Origin: Eubacteriaceae bacterium
GTDB taxonomy: Bacteria > Bacillota > Clostridia > Oscillospirales > Acutalibacteraceae
NCBI GenBank assembly: GCA_021770095.1
Contig: JAETRQ010000005.1
Span: forward strand, 151,862 to 215,861
Direction: 5' to 3'
DNA length: 64,000 nt
Part shown: positions 36,814 through 45,407 of the stretch, one piece after another
How positions within the stretch are numbered: the stretch's first letter is position 1
Layout of the letters: each line of letters opens with the position of its first letter
Translations under genes and position numbers: made by a program
Notes under the pieces: generated by a model
What the model saw: the letters and a program-made list of their open reading frames with translations, nothing else
What the model was told of the DNA's origin: nothing
Database searches by the model: none

Positions 36814-37443
36814 ATGATTAAAATTGAACGTACAAGTGTTATGAATTTTGATAATGCAATGCGCGGTGCAAGAAATCCGCTTAATTCATGGGCGAGATAT
36901 GATTCTTATTTTGATGAGAATGGTGATTTCATTTTTGGAGAAAATGATTTGAGCCTTGCAAAGCGTCTTTGCTCTGCAGGTACAGACCACAGAAAATTTG
37001 TCAGAATGATATTTGTAAGTGTGGATATAACAGCACCATTGTATTGGTGGAAAGAATATGATACATATAAAATCAGTACTGTTGCCAATTCAACTTCAAC
37101 TATGCATAAAATCACTTCAAAACCATTTGAGCTCAGTGATTTTTCAGTTGACCATATGAATGACGAAGGTATTAAGGCTATGGAAAGTCTTATTGAAACA
37201 CTTGAGGACCTGAGACTCCGATATATTGAAACAAAAGATAAAAACCTTTGGTATACAATTATTCAACTTCTTCCAAGTTCATATAATCAAATGCGGACAT
37301 GTACTTTGAGTTATGAAAATCTTTGCAACATATATTATGCAAGACGTAATCATAAACTTGAAGAATGGCATACATACTGTGATTGGATAAAAGGATTGCC
37401 GTATTTTTCAGATTTATTTATTCAGGAAGAAGCAAAGGATTGA
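36814..37443 (+). CDS. Unknown protein, phage-like conserved family
   Basis: 209 residues, soluble, no signal peptide. I do not know its function. Distinct conserved-looking blocks are GARNPLNSW, ITAPLYWWKEYDTYK, TVANSTSTMHKI, and the C-terminal LLPSSYNQMRT, YARRNHKLEEWHTYCDWI. I recall similar proteins in Firmicutes phages and genomes annotated only as hypothetical. The block YWWKEYDTYK...STSTMHKI followed by a conserved YNQ..T is faintly reminiscent of flavin-dependent thymidylate synthase layouts, but the ThyX signature RHRxxS is absent. It sits between galU (5 nt) and the CPBP protease (4 nt), so it is clearly part of this operon. Confidence 0.65.
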   Translation: MIKIERTSVMNFDNAMRGARNPLNSWARYDSYFDENGDFIFGENDLSLAKRLCSAGTDHRKFVRMIFVSVDITAPLYWWKEYDTYKISTVANSTSTMHKITSKPFELSDFSVDHMNDEGIKAMESLIETLEDLRLRYIETKDKNLWYTIIQLLPSSYNQMRTCTLSYENLCNIYYARRNHKLEEWHTYCDWIKGLPYFSDLFIQEEAKD

Positions 37444-37447
37444 TATA

Positions 37448-38476
37448 ATGTCTCAATACTATTATAATCCATTCGGTTCAGGCAGCGATATGAATAATAA
37501 CGCTATGCAGATGAACTTTTTACGTCAGCAGCAGGCTAAAAAAGAAAAGCATGAGATAAGAGTTATCAGTTTTTCAATGGGTTGTGCAATCGTTGCATAT
37601 TTGATAATACAGACGATTGCAGTACAGTTTTTAAATATGTTGGGCTGGAACGATTTTTATTCCCAGAGTACCACTTTCCAGTATGCATTCAATATTCTTT
37701 TTGTGTCATTTTTATCTGTTTTGGTGCCGTTCGGAATAGTAGCAATTGTTAATAAAAAGCGTTATGAACGCTCAATAGTACCATCAGAAAAGGTTGGATT
37801 TGCCAAAGGCTTTTGCTGGGTATGTTTCGGCATGGCAGGCTGTGTTCTTGCAAATGTAGTTGTAAGTTATATTGTTGCCATTATTCAGCAGATTGTCGGT
37901 CATGATTTGTATTCAGGATTGGACATAAAACCTGATTCCATTTTTGCAATTGCATTGGAATTTGTGGGGATTGCAATCATTCCTGCAATATGTGAGGAAC
38001 TTGCAATGCGTGCATTCTCACTGCAACTTTTAGCAAAGTATGGAAAAGGCTTCGGCGTATTTGCTGTCAGTCTTGTTTTCGGCCTTCTGCACGGTAATAT
38101 TGTTCAATTTATTTTTGCTTTTTTGGTCGGTGTTATTCTTGGATTTGTAACTGTAAAAACAAATAACATTGCCCCTGCAATATTCATACATGCATTCAAT
38201 AACGGTATGTCGGCGGTGCAGTCTGCGGTAACTTATTTTGCCGGTGAGAATGCAGCCAATGTTGTATCCGTTATTGTATATGTTTTTTGGATTGCAGCCG
38301 GTGTTCTTTCAGGTTTATATTTGTTACTGAAGAAAGAATTTGTAAAAACAAAGGAAAAATCAAACAGTGTTCTGACCACAGGTCAAAAATTCTCAGCATT
38401 TTTGTTCCCATGGATGATTGTGCCTTTTGTTGAATTAATTGTGATAACTGCTATCAATTTTACAATTAAGGCATAA
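37448..38476 (+). CDS. CPBP-family intramembrane metalloprotease
   Basis: 342 residues with a soluble N-terminal 35 residues and about eight membrane helices. ICEELAMRAF (EExxxR), FGLLHGNIVQF (second His) and IHAFNNG (HxxN) are the three conserved elements of CAAX protease and bacteriocin-processing (CPBP/Abi) enzymes. In bacteria these are tied to immunity against bacteriocins or processing of peptides; the substrate here is unknown. Start ATG lies 4 nt past the preceding stop. Confidence 0.88.
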   Translation: MSQYYYNPFGSGSDMNNNAMQMNFLRQQQAKKEKHEIRVISFSMGCAIVAYLIIQTIAVQFLNMLGWNDFYSQSTTFQYAFNILFVSFLSVLVPFGIVAIVNKKRYERSIVPSEKVGFAKGFCWVCFGMAGCVLANVVVSYIVAIIQQIVGHDLYSGLDIKPDSIFAIALEFVGIAIIPAICEELAMRAFSLQLLAKYGKGFGVFAVSLVFGLLHGNIVQFIFAFLVGVILGFVTVKTNNIAPAIFIHAFNNGMSAVQSAVTYFAGENAANVVSVIVYVFWIAAGVLSGLYLLLKKEFVKTKEKSNSVLTTGQKFSAFLFPWMIVPFVELIVITAINFTIKA

Positions 38477-38478
38477 TT

Positions 38479-38928
38479 ATGGATAATGTTTTTATGAAAA
38501 GGGCAATTGAACTTGCTCAGATGGCAGCACTTGAAGGTGAAGTTCCTGTCGGTGCAGTTGTTGTTAAGGATAACGAAATTGTAGGCGAGGGCAGAAACAG
38601 ACGTGAATTTGGCAAAAATGCTCTTTATCATGCAGAGATAGAGGCGATTGATAATGCCTGCAAAAAACTCGGCGGATGGCGGCTGTGGCAATGTGATCTT
38701 TATGTTACGCTTGAGCCCTGCCCAATGTGTGCGGGTGCAATTATTAATTCAAGAATAAAAAGATTATACTTTGGCGCATATGATACTAAAGCTGGTTCTT
38801 TTGGTTCGGTAGTTGATTTTAATCAAATTCCGTATAATCATAAACCTGAAGTTTTTGCAGGGATTATGGAACAGGAATGTTCATCTATGTTAAAAACTTT
38901 TTTTAAAAATTTAAGAAATAAAAAGTAA
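38479..38928 (+). CDS. tadA: tRNA-specific adenosine deaminase TadA
   Basis: 149 residues. It deaminates A34 of tRNA-Arg(ACG) to inosine. The zinc site is H51AE (HAEIEAI) and C81PMC (EPCPMCAGAI). GEVPVGAVVV and SRIKRLYFGAYD are also typical. It starts 2 nt after the CPBP stop. A hairpin terminator follows; the SRP RNA gene often found after tadA in Firmicutes was not seen. Confidence 0.95.
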   Translation: MDNVFMKRAIELAQMAALEGEVPVGAVVVKDNEIVGEGRNRREFGKNALYHAEIEAIDNACKKLGGWRLWQCDLYVTLEPCPMCAGAIINSRIKRLYFGAYDTKAGSFGSVVDFNQIPYNHKPEVFAGIMEQECSSMLKTFFKNLRNKK

Positions 38929-38933
38929 TTAGG

Positions 38934-38972
38934 ACCGATATTCTGTTTGAATGAATATCGGTTTTATTATTT
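38934..38972 (+). terminator. tadA terminator
   Basis: ACCGATATTC (38934-38943) pairs perfectly with GAATATCGGT (38953-38962), followed by TTTTATTATT. Confidence 0.9.
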
Positions 38973-39044
38973 TTTATTTTGTTGCAACATTTTGCGGTTT
39001 ATTTTATACTTAATATATGACGGTCGTCAGAGGAGATGATGTGC

Positions 39045-39545
39045 ATGGATGAAAAAAGTTTGGTTAAATCTGCAAAAGCAGGGGACAAAGATGCGTTCTG
39101 TGACCTTTATGCCCTATATAAAGATAGATTATACCGCTATGCTTATTATAAGTTAGGAAATGCAGAAGATGCTCAGGATGCTGTGCAGGATTGTATTGTT
39201 TCAGCATATGTGCAGATGAAAAATATACGAAATGCCTCCGCATTTCCTTCATGGATTTTTTCAATTCTTCATGCAACATGCACAAAATATGTGAAATTGC
39301 AGATTAAGCAAAGAGAGAATAAAAGTCTGGAATCAACCAATTTAATTTTTAACTTTAATCAGGAAAGCCATGAACTTTTATCTGTTCTTGAACAGCTTAA
39401 TCAGGATGAACAGGATATCATCCTGCTCAGCATTGTTGCAGGTTTCACAAGTAAAGAAATATCAAAAGTTATGGATATTACACCGGGCAGTGTCAGGTCA
39501 AAATTATCAAGAAGTTTAGCTAAAATGAGAAATATTTTGGAGTGA
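39045..39545 (+). CDS. Sigma-70 family (ECF-like) sigma factor
   Basis: 166 residues. The ATG at 39045 is 9 nt after AGGAG; an ATG at 39036 is too close to it. Region 2 is visible as AFCDLYALYKDRLYRYAYYKLGNAEDAQDAVQD, and region 4 as EQDIILLSIVAGFTSKEISKVMDITPGSVRSKLSRSL (helix-turn-helix). Regions 1 and 3 are missing, as in extracytoplasmic-function sigmas. The next gene, 6 nt downstream, encodes a membrane-anchored beta-propeller protein that is the natural anti-sigma or sensor candidate. Confidence 0.9.
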   Translation: MDEKSLVKSAKAGDKDAFCDLYALYKDRLYRYAYYKLGNAEDAQDAVQDCIVSAYVQMKNIRNASAFPSWIFSILHATCTKYVKLQIKQRENKSLESTNLIFNFNQESHELLSVLEQLNQDEQDIILLSIVAGFTSKEISKVMDITPGSVRSKLSRSLAKMRNILE

Positions 39546-39551
39546 TGAAGT

Positions 39552-41444
39552 ATGAAAAATAATGATTTTGAATTTATTAAAAATAAATTTGATAATGATA
39601 ATATTACTGCTCCCGATTGCCTTGATAAAGAAAAAATAAGTGAGATGATTTCAGATAAAGAGCAGGTAAAATTAAAAATTTACAAAAGAAAATCATTCAA
39701 AACAATTGTCAGCCTTGTTGCGTGTTTTGCTGTTGTTATTACTGCAATTTCTGTTGCCAAACCGCTCGATAAAAACCGTATTTTATCAGAAGGTTCAAAT
39801 GAAATTTCAACTTTTTCTTCATATCATCAAATAGAAAATGAAGTAAAAAAAATAGAAAAAGAAAGATATGAGTATAAGGCGAATGGCAGTATGTTTGGCG
39901 GAGTCATAGGGGGCATTGAAAAAGGTACGGATTCAGCAGAAGGCGTATTCAATATTGCTTCCGAAGCAGAGAATGATTATGCACAGACCAATATGCAGGT
40001 TGACGGAGTCGCAGAAGGTGATGTTATTCTGAATAACGGCAAATATATATTCTTTGCTGATAATAGTTATTCTTCTGAAGACTGTGAAGTGAAAATATAT
40101 GAGGGAACTGATGTAATTTCCACAATCTCGATTCAATCAGACAGATCATATGGCAATTATATCAATGATATGTATATTTACGATGATAAACTGATTATAA
40201 ATTATGATAAACAAGAGAAATCAGAAGAATCAGAGGAATTTGATTACAGTATTCTCGATTATGGATATACCGAGATTTATGACATATCAAATATAAATGA
40301 GCCTGTGTTGAAAGATACTTTTTATCAATCCGGCCGATTCCTTTCAACCCGTATGATAGACAGTGTTCTTTATCTTGTTACAATGCAATCCCTTAGCAGC
40401 AGTACCTGTAAAACAGAAGAGGATTATGCTCCTGTTATCAGCGATAATGACAAACGCGCGACCCTGAGTGTAAAGTGTATTTGTTATGCTGAAAATCCAA
40501 ATAATGCCTCAAATATGGTTATAAGTGCGCTGGATGTAAATACAGGCAAAAGGATGAACAATACCAAAGCAGTATTCGGTGCAGGTACAGATCTTTACTG
40601 TAATAAAAATAATTTGTATATTCCAATCAGCACAAATGATGATTCGGAAAATGCAATGATTCAGGTGTTCAGAGTATCATTAACAGATGATATGAAGATT
40701 TCAACCTGTATGGTTAATGGGTATTGCCGCAATCAGTTCTCTATGGACGAATATAATGGCTATTTCAGAATTGCTACAACGAGTATCGCCGGTGTGAGAA
40801 CTATATCAAATAATTTGTATATTTTTGACAGTGAACTTAATAAAGTTGGTGAAGTAACAGGTTTTGCTGAAGGAGAGACAATTCAGTCCGTTAGGTTTAT
40901 GCAGGATACTGCTTATGTAATCACTTATGAACAGACTGATCCGTTATTTACAATTGATTTGTCTTCTCCGACAAATCCTAAAATAATGGGAGAGTTAAAA
41001 ATCACAGGTTTTTCAAGTATGCTTTATCCTATTGACGAAAATACAATTCTCGGCATCGGATATGAAACACATATGGAGTATGGCAGTGATATTACAGATG
41101 GAATGAAACTTGTTCTGTTTGATATTTCAAATAAAGCAGAGCCAAAAGTTATGGATACAAAAGTATTTAAAGACGTTCACTCTAATGCACAGGAAAATCA
41201 TAAAGCCTTCATGATAAATAAAGCAAAAGGTTATTATCTGATTGATTATGGTAGTTATTCTTTTAATAATCAAAAAGAAAAAGCAGGTGCAATTACTTTT
41301 TCAATACGTGGCGGTAAAATCAGCGTAACAAATCAGTTTGAAATGAAAGACACATCTGCTTCCGATTGCCGTACCACTTTTATAGGTGATAATATCTATG
41401 CTATTGATTACAACGGTCATATTGAAGCATTTAAATATAAATAA
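39552..41444 (+). CDS. Membrane-anchored beta-propeller protein, candidate sigma regulator
   Basis: 630 residues. A 47-residue Lys/Asp-rich cytoplasmic N-terminus, one membrane helix (about 49-70), then a large extracellular domain with repeated blades, each with patterns such as VDGVAEGDVILNNGKYIFFAD, YDDKLIINYD, and TYEQTDPLFTIDLSSPTNPKI. This is the secreted C-terminal beta-propeller family found in Firmicutes and archaea. Coupling to the sigma gene (6 nt) suggests that the short cytosolic segment binds sigma, but this is inference. A strong terminator follows. Confidence 0.85.
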   Translation: MKNNDFEFIKNKFDNDNITAPDCLDKEKISEMISDKEQVKLKIYKRKSFKTIVSLVACFAVVITAISVAKPLDKNRILSEGSNEISTFSSYHQIENEVKKIEKERYEYKANGSMFGGVIGGIEKGTDSAEGVFNIASEAENDYAQTNMQVDGVAEGDVILNNGKYIFFADNSYSSEDCEVKIYEGTDVISTISIQSDRSYGNYINDMYIYDDKLIINYDKQEKSEESEEFDYSILDYGYTEIYDISNINEPVLKDTFYQSGRFLSTRMIDSVLYLVTMQSLSSSTCKTEEDYAPVISDNDKRATLSVKCICYAENPNNASNMVISALDVNTGKRMNNTKAVFGAGTDLYCNKNNLYIPISTNDDSENAMIQVFRVSLTDDMKISTCMVNGYCRNQFSMDEYNGYFRIATTSIAGVRTISNNLYIFDSELNKVGEVTGFAEGETIQSVRFMQDTAYVITYEQTDPLFTIDLSSPTNPKIMGELKITGFSSMLYPIDENTILGIGYETHMEYGSDITDGMKLVLFDISNKAEPKVMDTKVFKDVHSNAQENHKAFMINKAKGYYLIDYGSYSFNNQKEKAGAITFSIRGGKISVTNQFEMKDTSASDCRTTFIGDNIYAIDYNGHIEAFKYK

Positions 41445-41448
41445 AGTT

Positions 41449-41480
41449 AAAAGTCACTCCCGAAAAGGAGTGACTTTTTA
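41449..41480. terminator. Shared terminator (beta-propeller gene and SASP gene)
   Basis: A 12-bp perfect stem (AAAAGTCACTCC with GGAGTGACTTTT) and a CGAAAA loop. Good T-tracts on both strands suit the convergent genes. Confidence 0.9.
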
Positions 41481-41510
41481 TCGTCAAATACACGATGGAA
41501 ATAAGATTAC

Positions 41511-41702
41511 TTATTTCATGCTTTCTTCATAAGCCTTGATCATTTTCTTAACCATCTGGCCGCCTACTGAGCCTGCCTGCTTTGAAGTGAGGTCACCATT
41601 GTAACCATTCTTAAGGTTAACACCAACTTCAGCAGCTGCTTCCATCTTGAATCTGTTAAGAGCTTCTTTAGCTTCTGGAACTACATTCTTGTTGCTTGAC
41701 AT
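41511..41702 (-). CDS. Small acid-soluble spore protein, alpha/beta type
   Basis: 63 residues. VPEAKEALNRFKMEAAAEVGV carries the GPR protease cleavage region, and LTSKQAGSVGGQMVKKMI is the second conserved helix. Such proteins coat and protect spore DNA and supply amino acids at germination. Single gene with ribosome-binding site AAGAGGTG. It should be made in the forespore under sigma-G, but I could not confirm a sigma-G promoter by eye. Its presence supports a spore-forming host. Confidence 0.95.
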   Translation of the reverse strand: MSSNKNVVPEAKEALNRFKMEAAAEVGVNLKNGYNGDLTSKQAGSVGGQMVKKMIKAYEESMK

Positions 41703-41821
41703 TTGAATACACCTCTTTTGCTATTTTATTGCAAAAACAAAATTTAATTATCAATGATAACTGAATTTTGCTCTTGCAAGTATAGTTTGTGAAGAGTATT
41801 CGATTTTACAATTGAAAAATT

Positions 41822-42403
41822 TTAACAATTATTTTTTGAAGTTTTGCTTGCTTCAAATTGTTCCGTTTTTTCATCCAAATCACAGATGAAATCTACTACA
41901 TTTTTCACAGGGATATGATACAGTCTGCCTTTTTTATCTTTAATTTTAACAACACTATAATAATTATAATAAATAAATGGCAAATCCATAAGGTGATAAA
42001 ATCTATAAGAAGGAGCCTGTTCATCAAAGTCGTAATATTCAATATCGGAGTACATGATGTAATCATTAAATCCTCGATTGATATGGTAAAGTGACGGTAA
42101 AGAATTACGCTGAATGTCAATTGCATAATTGGTTAATACAACTTTTTTAGGTCGAAAATTCAGTACAGTTAAAAATATTGCAAATGCAGTAATCATTGCA
42201 ATAAGAACATAAAATAATACTTTTACAAAAAGTGAATTTCGAACACTATCATCGATATATGCCAATAAGGCAAAAATTCCAAAAAACAAATAAAAGATTA
42301 TACTTAAATAAAAAAAACAGCATAATGCGTAGGATAAGAATTTTTTAAACGGATTGCCAAAATCAAATTCATATTCTTTAAAATTATAATCTTTATCTTC
42401 CAT
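41822..42403 (-). CDS. Small membrane protein with PH-like domain, unknown function
   Basis: 193 residues, rich in Tyr and Phe. Two membrane helices (about 23-48 and 60-85) separate a short cytosolic N-terminus from a soluble C-terminal domain with KKVVLTNYAIDIQRN, YSDIEYYDF and VKIKDKKGRLYHIPVKNV, a strand pattern like bacterial PH domains. No homologue is named with confidence. It stands alone with its own start and no close partner. Confidence 0.55.
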   Translation of the reverse strand: MEDKDYNFKEYEFDFGNPFKKFLSYALCCFFYLSIIFYLFFGIFALLAYIDDSVRNSLFVKVLFYVLIAMITAFAIFLTVLNFRPKKVVLTNYAIDIQRNSLPSLYHINRGFNDYIMYSDIEYYDFDEQAPSYRFYHLMDLPFIYYNYYSVVKIKDKKGRLYHIPVKNVVDFICDLDEKTEQFEASKTSKNNC

Positions 42404-42522
42404 AATATTATACTTTCTATTTATATCTTATAAGAATTGATTGCTATTCTTGTATTCATCATATATCATCTTGGAGGGATTTGCAATATTTCTTTCATCA
42501 CATTAAATTCATTTGCAGTAAA

Positions 42523-42550
42523 AAAGCAGAGACGGGAACGTCTCTGCTTT
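42523..42550 (-). terminator. pnp terminator
   Basis: A 12-bp perfect stem AAAGCAGAGACG with CGTCTCTGCTTT, loop GGAA; the minus-strand tail continues into a run of seven T in total. Confidence 0.92.
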
Positions 42551-42564
42551 TCATTCAAAGATTA

Positions 42565-44745
42565 TTATCTTTTATTGCGGTTATCTCTTCTCGGCTTTCT
42601 TGGTGTATCATCAATTTCGTTTTCAGGAGTCATGCCTTCAAGTTCGATAAGTGCATCTCTTCTTGAAAGGTTAATTCTGCCCTGATCATCAATTTCGATG
42701 CATTTTACGATGATTGAATCGCCGACATTGACAACATCCTCAACTTTTTCTGTTCTCTTAACATCAAGTCTTGAGATGTGAACAAGTCCTTCTTTACCCG
42801 GAGCGATTTCAACAAATGCGCCAAAGTTCATAATTCTTGTTACGATACCGTTGTAGAAAGCATTCACTTCAGGATCGGTTGCAATGAGTTTAACAATATT
42901 CAATGCACCTTCGCATTTTTCTGCGTCAACACCGCTGATGAATACTCTGCCGTCTTCCTCGATATTAATCTTAACATCATAGTCAGCCTGAATTTCCTGA
43001 ATAACTTTTCCGCCCTTGCCGATAACATCGCCGATTTTTTCCGGATTGATGGTGAGTGTATACATCTTAGGAGCATATTTTGAAAGTTCTTTTCTTGGTT
43101 CACTGATAACAGGGAGCATGATTTCATCAAGGATATATTCTCTTGCTTTGTGTGTTTTGGCAAATGCTTCCTTAATGATTTCAGGAGTAAGACCATGAAC
43201 TTTAAGGTCCATCTGAATTGCAGTAATACCTTTCTTAGTACCTGCAACTTTGAAGTCCATATCACCGTAGAAGTCTTCAAGTCCCTGAATGTCAACCATT
43301 GTCATAAAGTCGCCGTATACACCGTCATCACCTGTGATAAGACCGCAGCTGATACCTGCAACAGGTGCTTTAATCGGAACACCAGCAGCCATAAGTGAGA
43401 GGGTTGAACCACAGATTGAACCCTGTGATGTTGAACCGTTTGAAGAAAGAACTTCTGATACAACACGGATTGCATATGGGAATTCGTCCACAGAAGGAAG
43501 AACAGGAACAAGTGCTTTTTCAGCAAGTGCACCGTGACCGATTTCTCTTCTTCCCGGTCCGCGTGATGGTTTTGTTTCTCCGACAGAATATGACGGGAAG
43601 TTGTAGTGGTGGATATATCTCTTTTCAGTTTGTTCATCAAGTCCGTCAAGGAGCTGTGCATCACTCATAGGACCGAGAGTTGTTATTGAGAGTACCTGAG
43701 TCTGTCCTCTTGTGAAAAGACCTGAACCGTGAACTCTTGCAAGAAGGTCTACCTCTGCATTAAGCGGACGGATTTCATCAATGCCTCTGCCGTCAACTCT
43801 CTTGTGTTCATCTTTGAGCCATGAACGAACAACGTGTTTTTGAACAAGATACATAATCTCGTCAAGTTTGCCTTCATTGCCTTCAAAGCGTTCATCAAAT
43901 TTCTCATGAACAGCAGCGTAGATCGGAAGAAGTGCTTCATCACGTACAAGTTTATCATCTGTATCAAGTGCTTTTTTAACATCTTCAATACAGAAATCTT
44001 CAATCTCTGCCATAATTGCAGGGTCAGGATCACTTGATTCATAAGCAAACTTTGGTTTGCCGATTTCATCAACAATGCCCTGAATGAACTTAACAATCTT
44101 TTTGTTTTCTTCATGACCTGCCATAATAGCATTGAACATTGTGTCGTCGTCAATTTCGTTACCGCCTGCTTCAATCATTGCAACAAGGTCAGCAGTGGAT
44201 GCAACGGTAAGAGTAAGGTCTGTTTTTTCTCTCTGCTCAAGTGTTGGGTTGATAACGATTTCACCGTCAACAAGACCAACATTTACAGATGAGATAGGAC
44301 CATCCCATGGGATGTCTGAGATTGCAATAGCAGCAGATACACCGATTGCCGCAGTGATTTCAGGTGAACAGTCAGGGTCAACCGACATAACGGTTGCAAC
44401 AACAGAACAGTCGTTTCTTAAATCTTTAGGGAAGAGCGGTCTGATCGGACGGTCAATACAGCGTGATGTGAGTATTGCCTTTTCACTTGCTCTGCCTTCT
44501 CTTCTGAGGAATGAACCGGGGATTTTACCTACCGAATACATTTTTTCTTCAAAATCAACGGAGAGAGGGAAAAAGTCAACGCCTTCTCTCGGCTTTGCTG
44601 ATGCAGTTACGTTACAAAGAACTTCTGTTTCGCCATAGCGTGCAAGGATTGACGCATTAGCAAGTCCTGCCATTTTGCCGGTTTCAAGTGTAAGTTTTCT
44701 GCCGGCAAGTTCTGTTTCCCATACTTTAAAGTTTTTGAAAAACAT
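42565..44745 (-). CDS. pnp: Polyribonucleotide nucleotidyltransferase (PNPase)
   Basis: 726 residues. Phosphorolytic 3'-5' RNA decay enzyme. Two RNase PH-like domains separated by a helical domain; FFPLSVDFEEKMY and GSFLRREGR lie in the first, GRREIGHGALAEKAL and DIQGLEDFYGDMDFKVAGT in the second. KH (IGDVIGKGGKVIQEI, about 560) and S1 (NGIVTRIMNFGAFVEIAPGKEGLVHIS, about 625) RNA-binding domains follow. An Arg/Lys-rich tail ends the protein. It follows rpsO, the usual pair, but is separated by a terminator and a long hairpin leader. Confidence 0.97.
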   Translation of the reverse strand: MFFKNFKVWETELAGRKLTLETGKMAGLANASILARYGETEVLCNVTASAKPREGVDFFPLSVDFEEKMYSVGKIPGSFLRREGRASEKAILTSRCIDRPIRPLFPKDLRNDCSVVATVMSVDPDCSPEITAAIGVSAAIAISDIPWDGPISSVNVGLVDGEIVINPTLEQREKTDLTLTVASTADLVAMIEAGGNEIDDDTMFNAIMAGHEENKKIVKFIQGIVDEIGKPKFAYESSDPDPAIMAEIEDFCIEDVKKALDTDDKLVRDEALLPIYAAVHEKFDERFEGNEGKLDEIMYLVQKHVVRSWLKDEHKRVDGRGIDEIRPLNAEVDLLARVHGSGLFTRGQTQVLSITTLGPMSDAQLLDGLDEQTEKRYIHHYNFPSYSVGETKPSRGPGRREIGHGALAEKALVPVLPSVDEFPYAIRVVSEVLSSNGSTSQGSICGSTLSLMAAGVPIKAPVAGISCGLITGDDGVYGDFMTMVDIQGLEDFYGDMDFKVAGTKKGITAIQMDLKVHGLTPEIIKEAFAKTHKAREYILDEIMLPVISEPRKELSKYAPKMYTLTINPEKIGDVIGKGGKVIQEIQADYDVKINIEEDGRVFISGVDAEKCEGALNIVKLIATDPEVNAFYNGIVTRIMNFGAFVEIAPGKEGLVHISRLDVKRTEKVEDVVNVGDSIIVKCIEIDDQGRINLSRRDALIELEGMTPENEIDDTPRKPRRDNRNKR

Positions 44746-44786
44746 TTTTTTACCTCATTTCTACAATAGTAATTTATTTTATTAAT

Positions 44787-44873
44787 AAAAGGAGAGGCAA
44801 TAGTAATAAATTCAACATATATTCTTTTATGTGTTATATGCTCAATTTACTACTATTGTCTGCTTCTCCTTTT
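44787..44873 (-). promoter_or_regulatory. Long stem-loop in the pnp leader
   Basis: AAAAGGAGA...CAATAGTAATAAATT (from 44787) faces AATTTACTACTATTG...TCTCCTTTT (to 44873), a stem of about 25 bp with one internal bulge and an AT-rich loop. It resembles the RNase III-processed leader by which PNPase autoregulates in enteric bacteria. It lies on the pnp side of the rpsO terminator, 42 nt before the start codon. Confidence 0.6.
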
Positions 44874-44893
44874 GATTACAAAAAAGTAAACAA

Positions 44894-44921
44894 GGCAAGT
44901 GCTGTATAATCAGCACTTGCC
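44894..44921 (-). terminator. rpsO terminator
   Basis: An 11-bp perfect stem (GGCAAGTGCTG with CAGCACTTGCC) followed on the minus strand by TTGTTTACTTTTTTG, 11 nt beyond the rpsO stop. Confidence 0.9.
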
Positions 44922-44931
44922 TGATGACATA

Positions 44932-45207
44932 TTATCTGTCAAGAGTATCACGGATACCGAGTTTCTTAATAAGAGAACGGTATCTTTCAATATCTTTGTT
45001 GTAAAGATATACAAGAAGATTTCTTCTGTGACCTACCATCTTAAGAAGACCGCGACGTGAGTGGTGGTCTTTCTTATGCACCTTAAGATGCTCTGTAAGT
45101 TCGTTGATTCTTGTTGTAAGAACAGCAATCTGTACTTCAGGTGAACCTGTATCACCTTCGTGTGTTGCATATTCAGCGATGATTGCTTGTTTTTCAGCCT
45201 GTGTCAT
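44932..45207 (-). CDS. rpsO: Ribosomal protein S15
   Basis: 91 residues. Binds 16S rRNA at the three-way junction near helices 20-22. [24 protein letters not shown], the [25 protein letters not shown] core and the closing LGIRDTLDR are invariant-like. Ribosome-binding site GAGGTG. Expression is probably controlled through the structured leader described separately. Confidence 0.98.
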   Translation of the reverse strand: MTQAEKQAIIAEYATHEGDTGSPEVQIAVLTTRINELTEHLKVHKKDHHSRRGLLKMVGHRRNLLVYLYNKDIERYRSLIKKLGIRDTLDR

Positions 45208-45314
45208 AATTTCACCTCATTTATTATTATTTGCAGATTATCGGGAAACTCAGTATCGGGATAGGTGAACACCAATATGGTTTGCACCCGTAACCGAGTA
45301 GTCCGTATTCAGCA
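45208..45314 (-). promoter_or_regulatory. Structured rpsO leader, candidate S15-binding RNA
   Basis: On the minus strand the roughly 105-nt leader contains nested complementarity: CTCGG...GGGTG, then ACC-ATATT-GGT, then CACC...CCCGA...GAG, that is CTCGG/CCGA-type and GGGTG/CACC pairings. S15 is known to repress its own mRNA through leader structures in several bacteria. Folding was judged by eye only. Confidence 0.5.
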
Positions 45315-45320
45315 ACTGAG

Positions 45321-45349
45321 ATTATAGCATACTATATTTTATTTGTAAA
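45321..45349 (-). promoter_or_regulatory. rpsO promoter
   Basis: Minus strand TTTACA (45349-45344), 17-nt spacer, perfect TATAAT (45326-45321). Confidence 0.75.
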
Positions 45350-45407
45350 GAGGCAAATTAAAATAGTACTTAAAATATATATCCGTAATCTAGAATAATA
45401 TTACAAA

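Noticed and set aside
38929..39040. SRP (4.5S) RNA gene after tadA
   Set aside because: No GGTCAGG...GGAAGCAGC-like core; only a terminator and AT-rich sequence.
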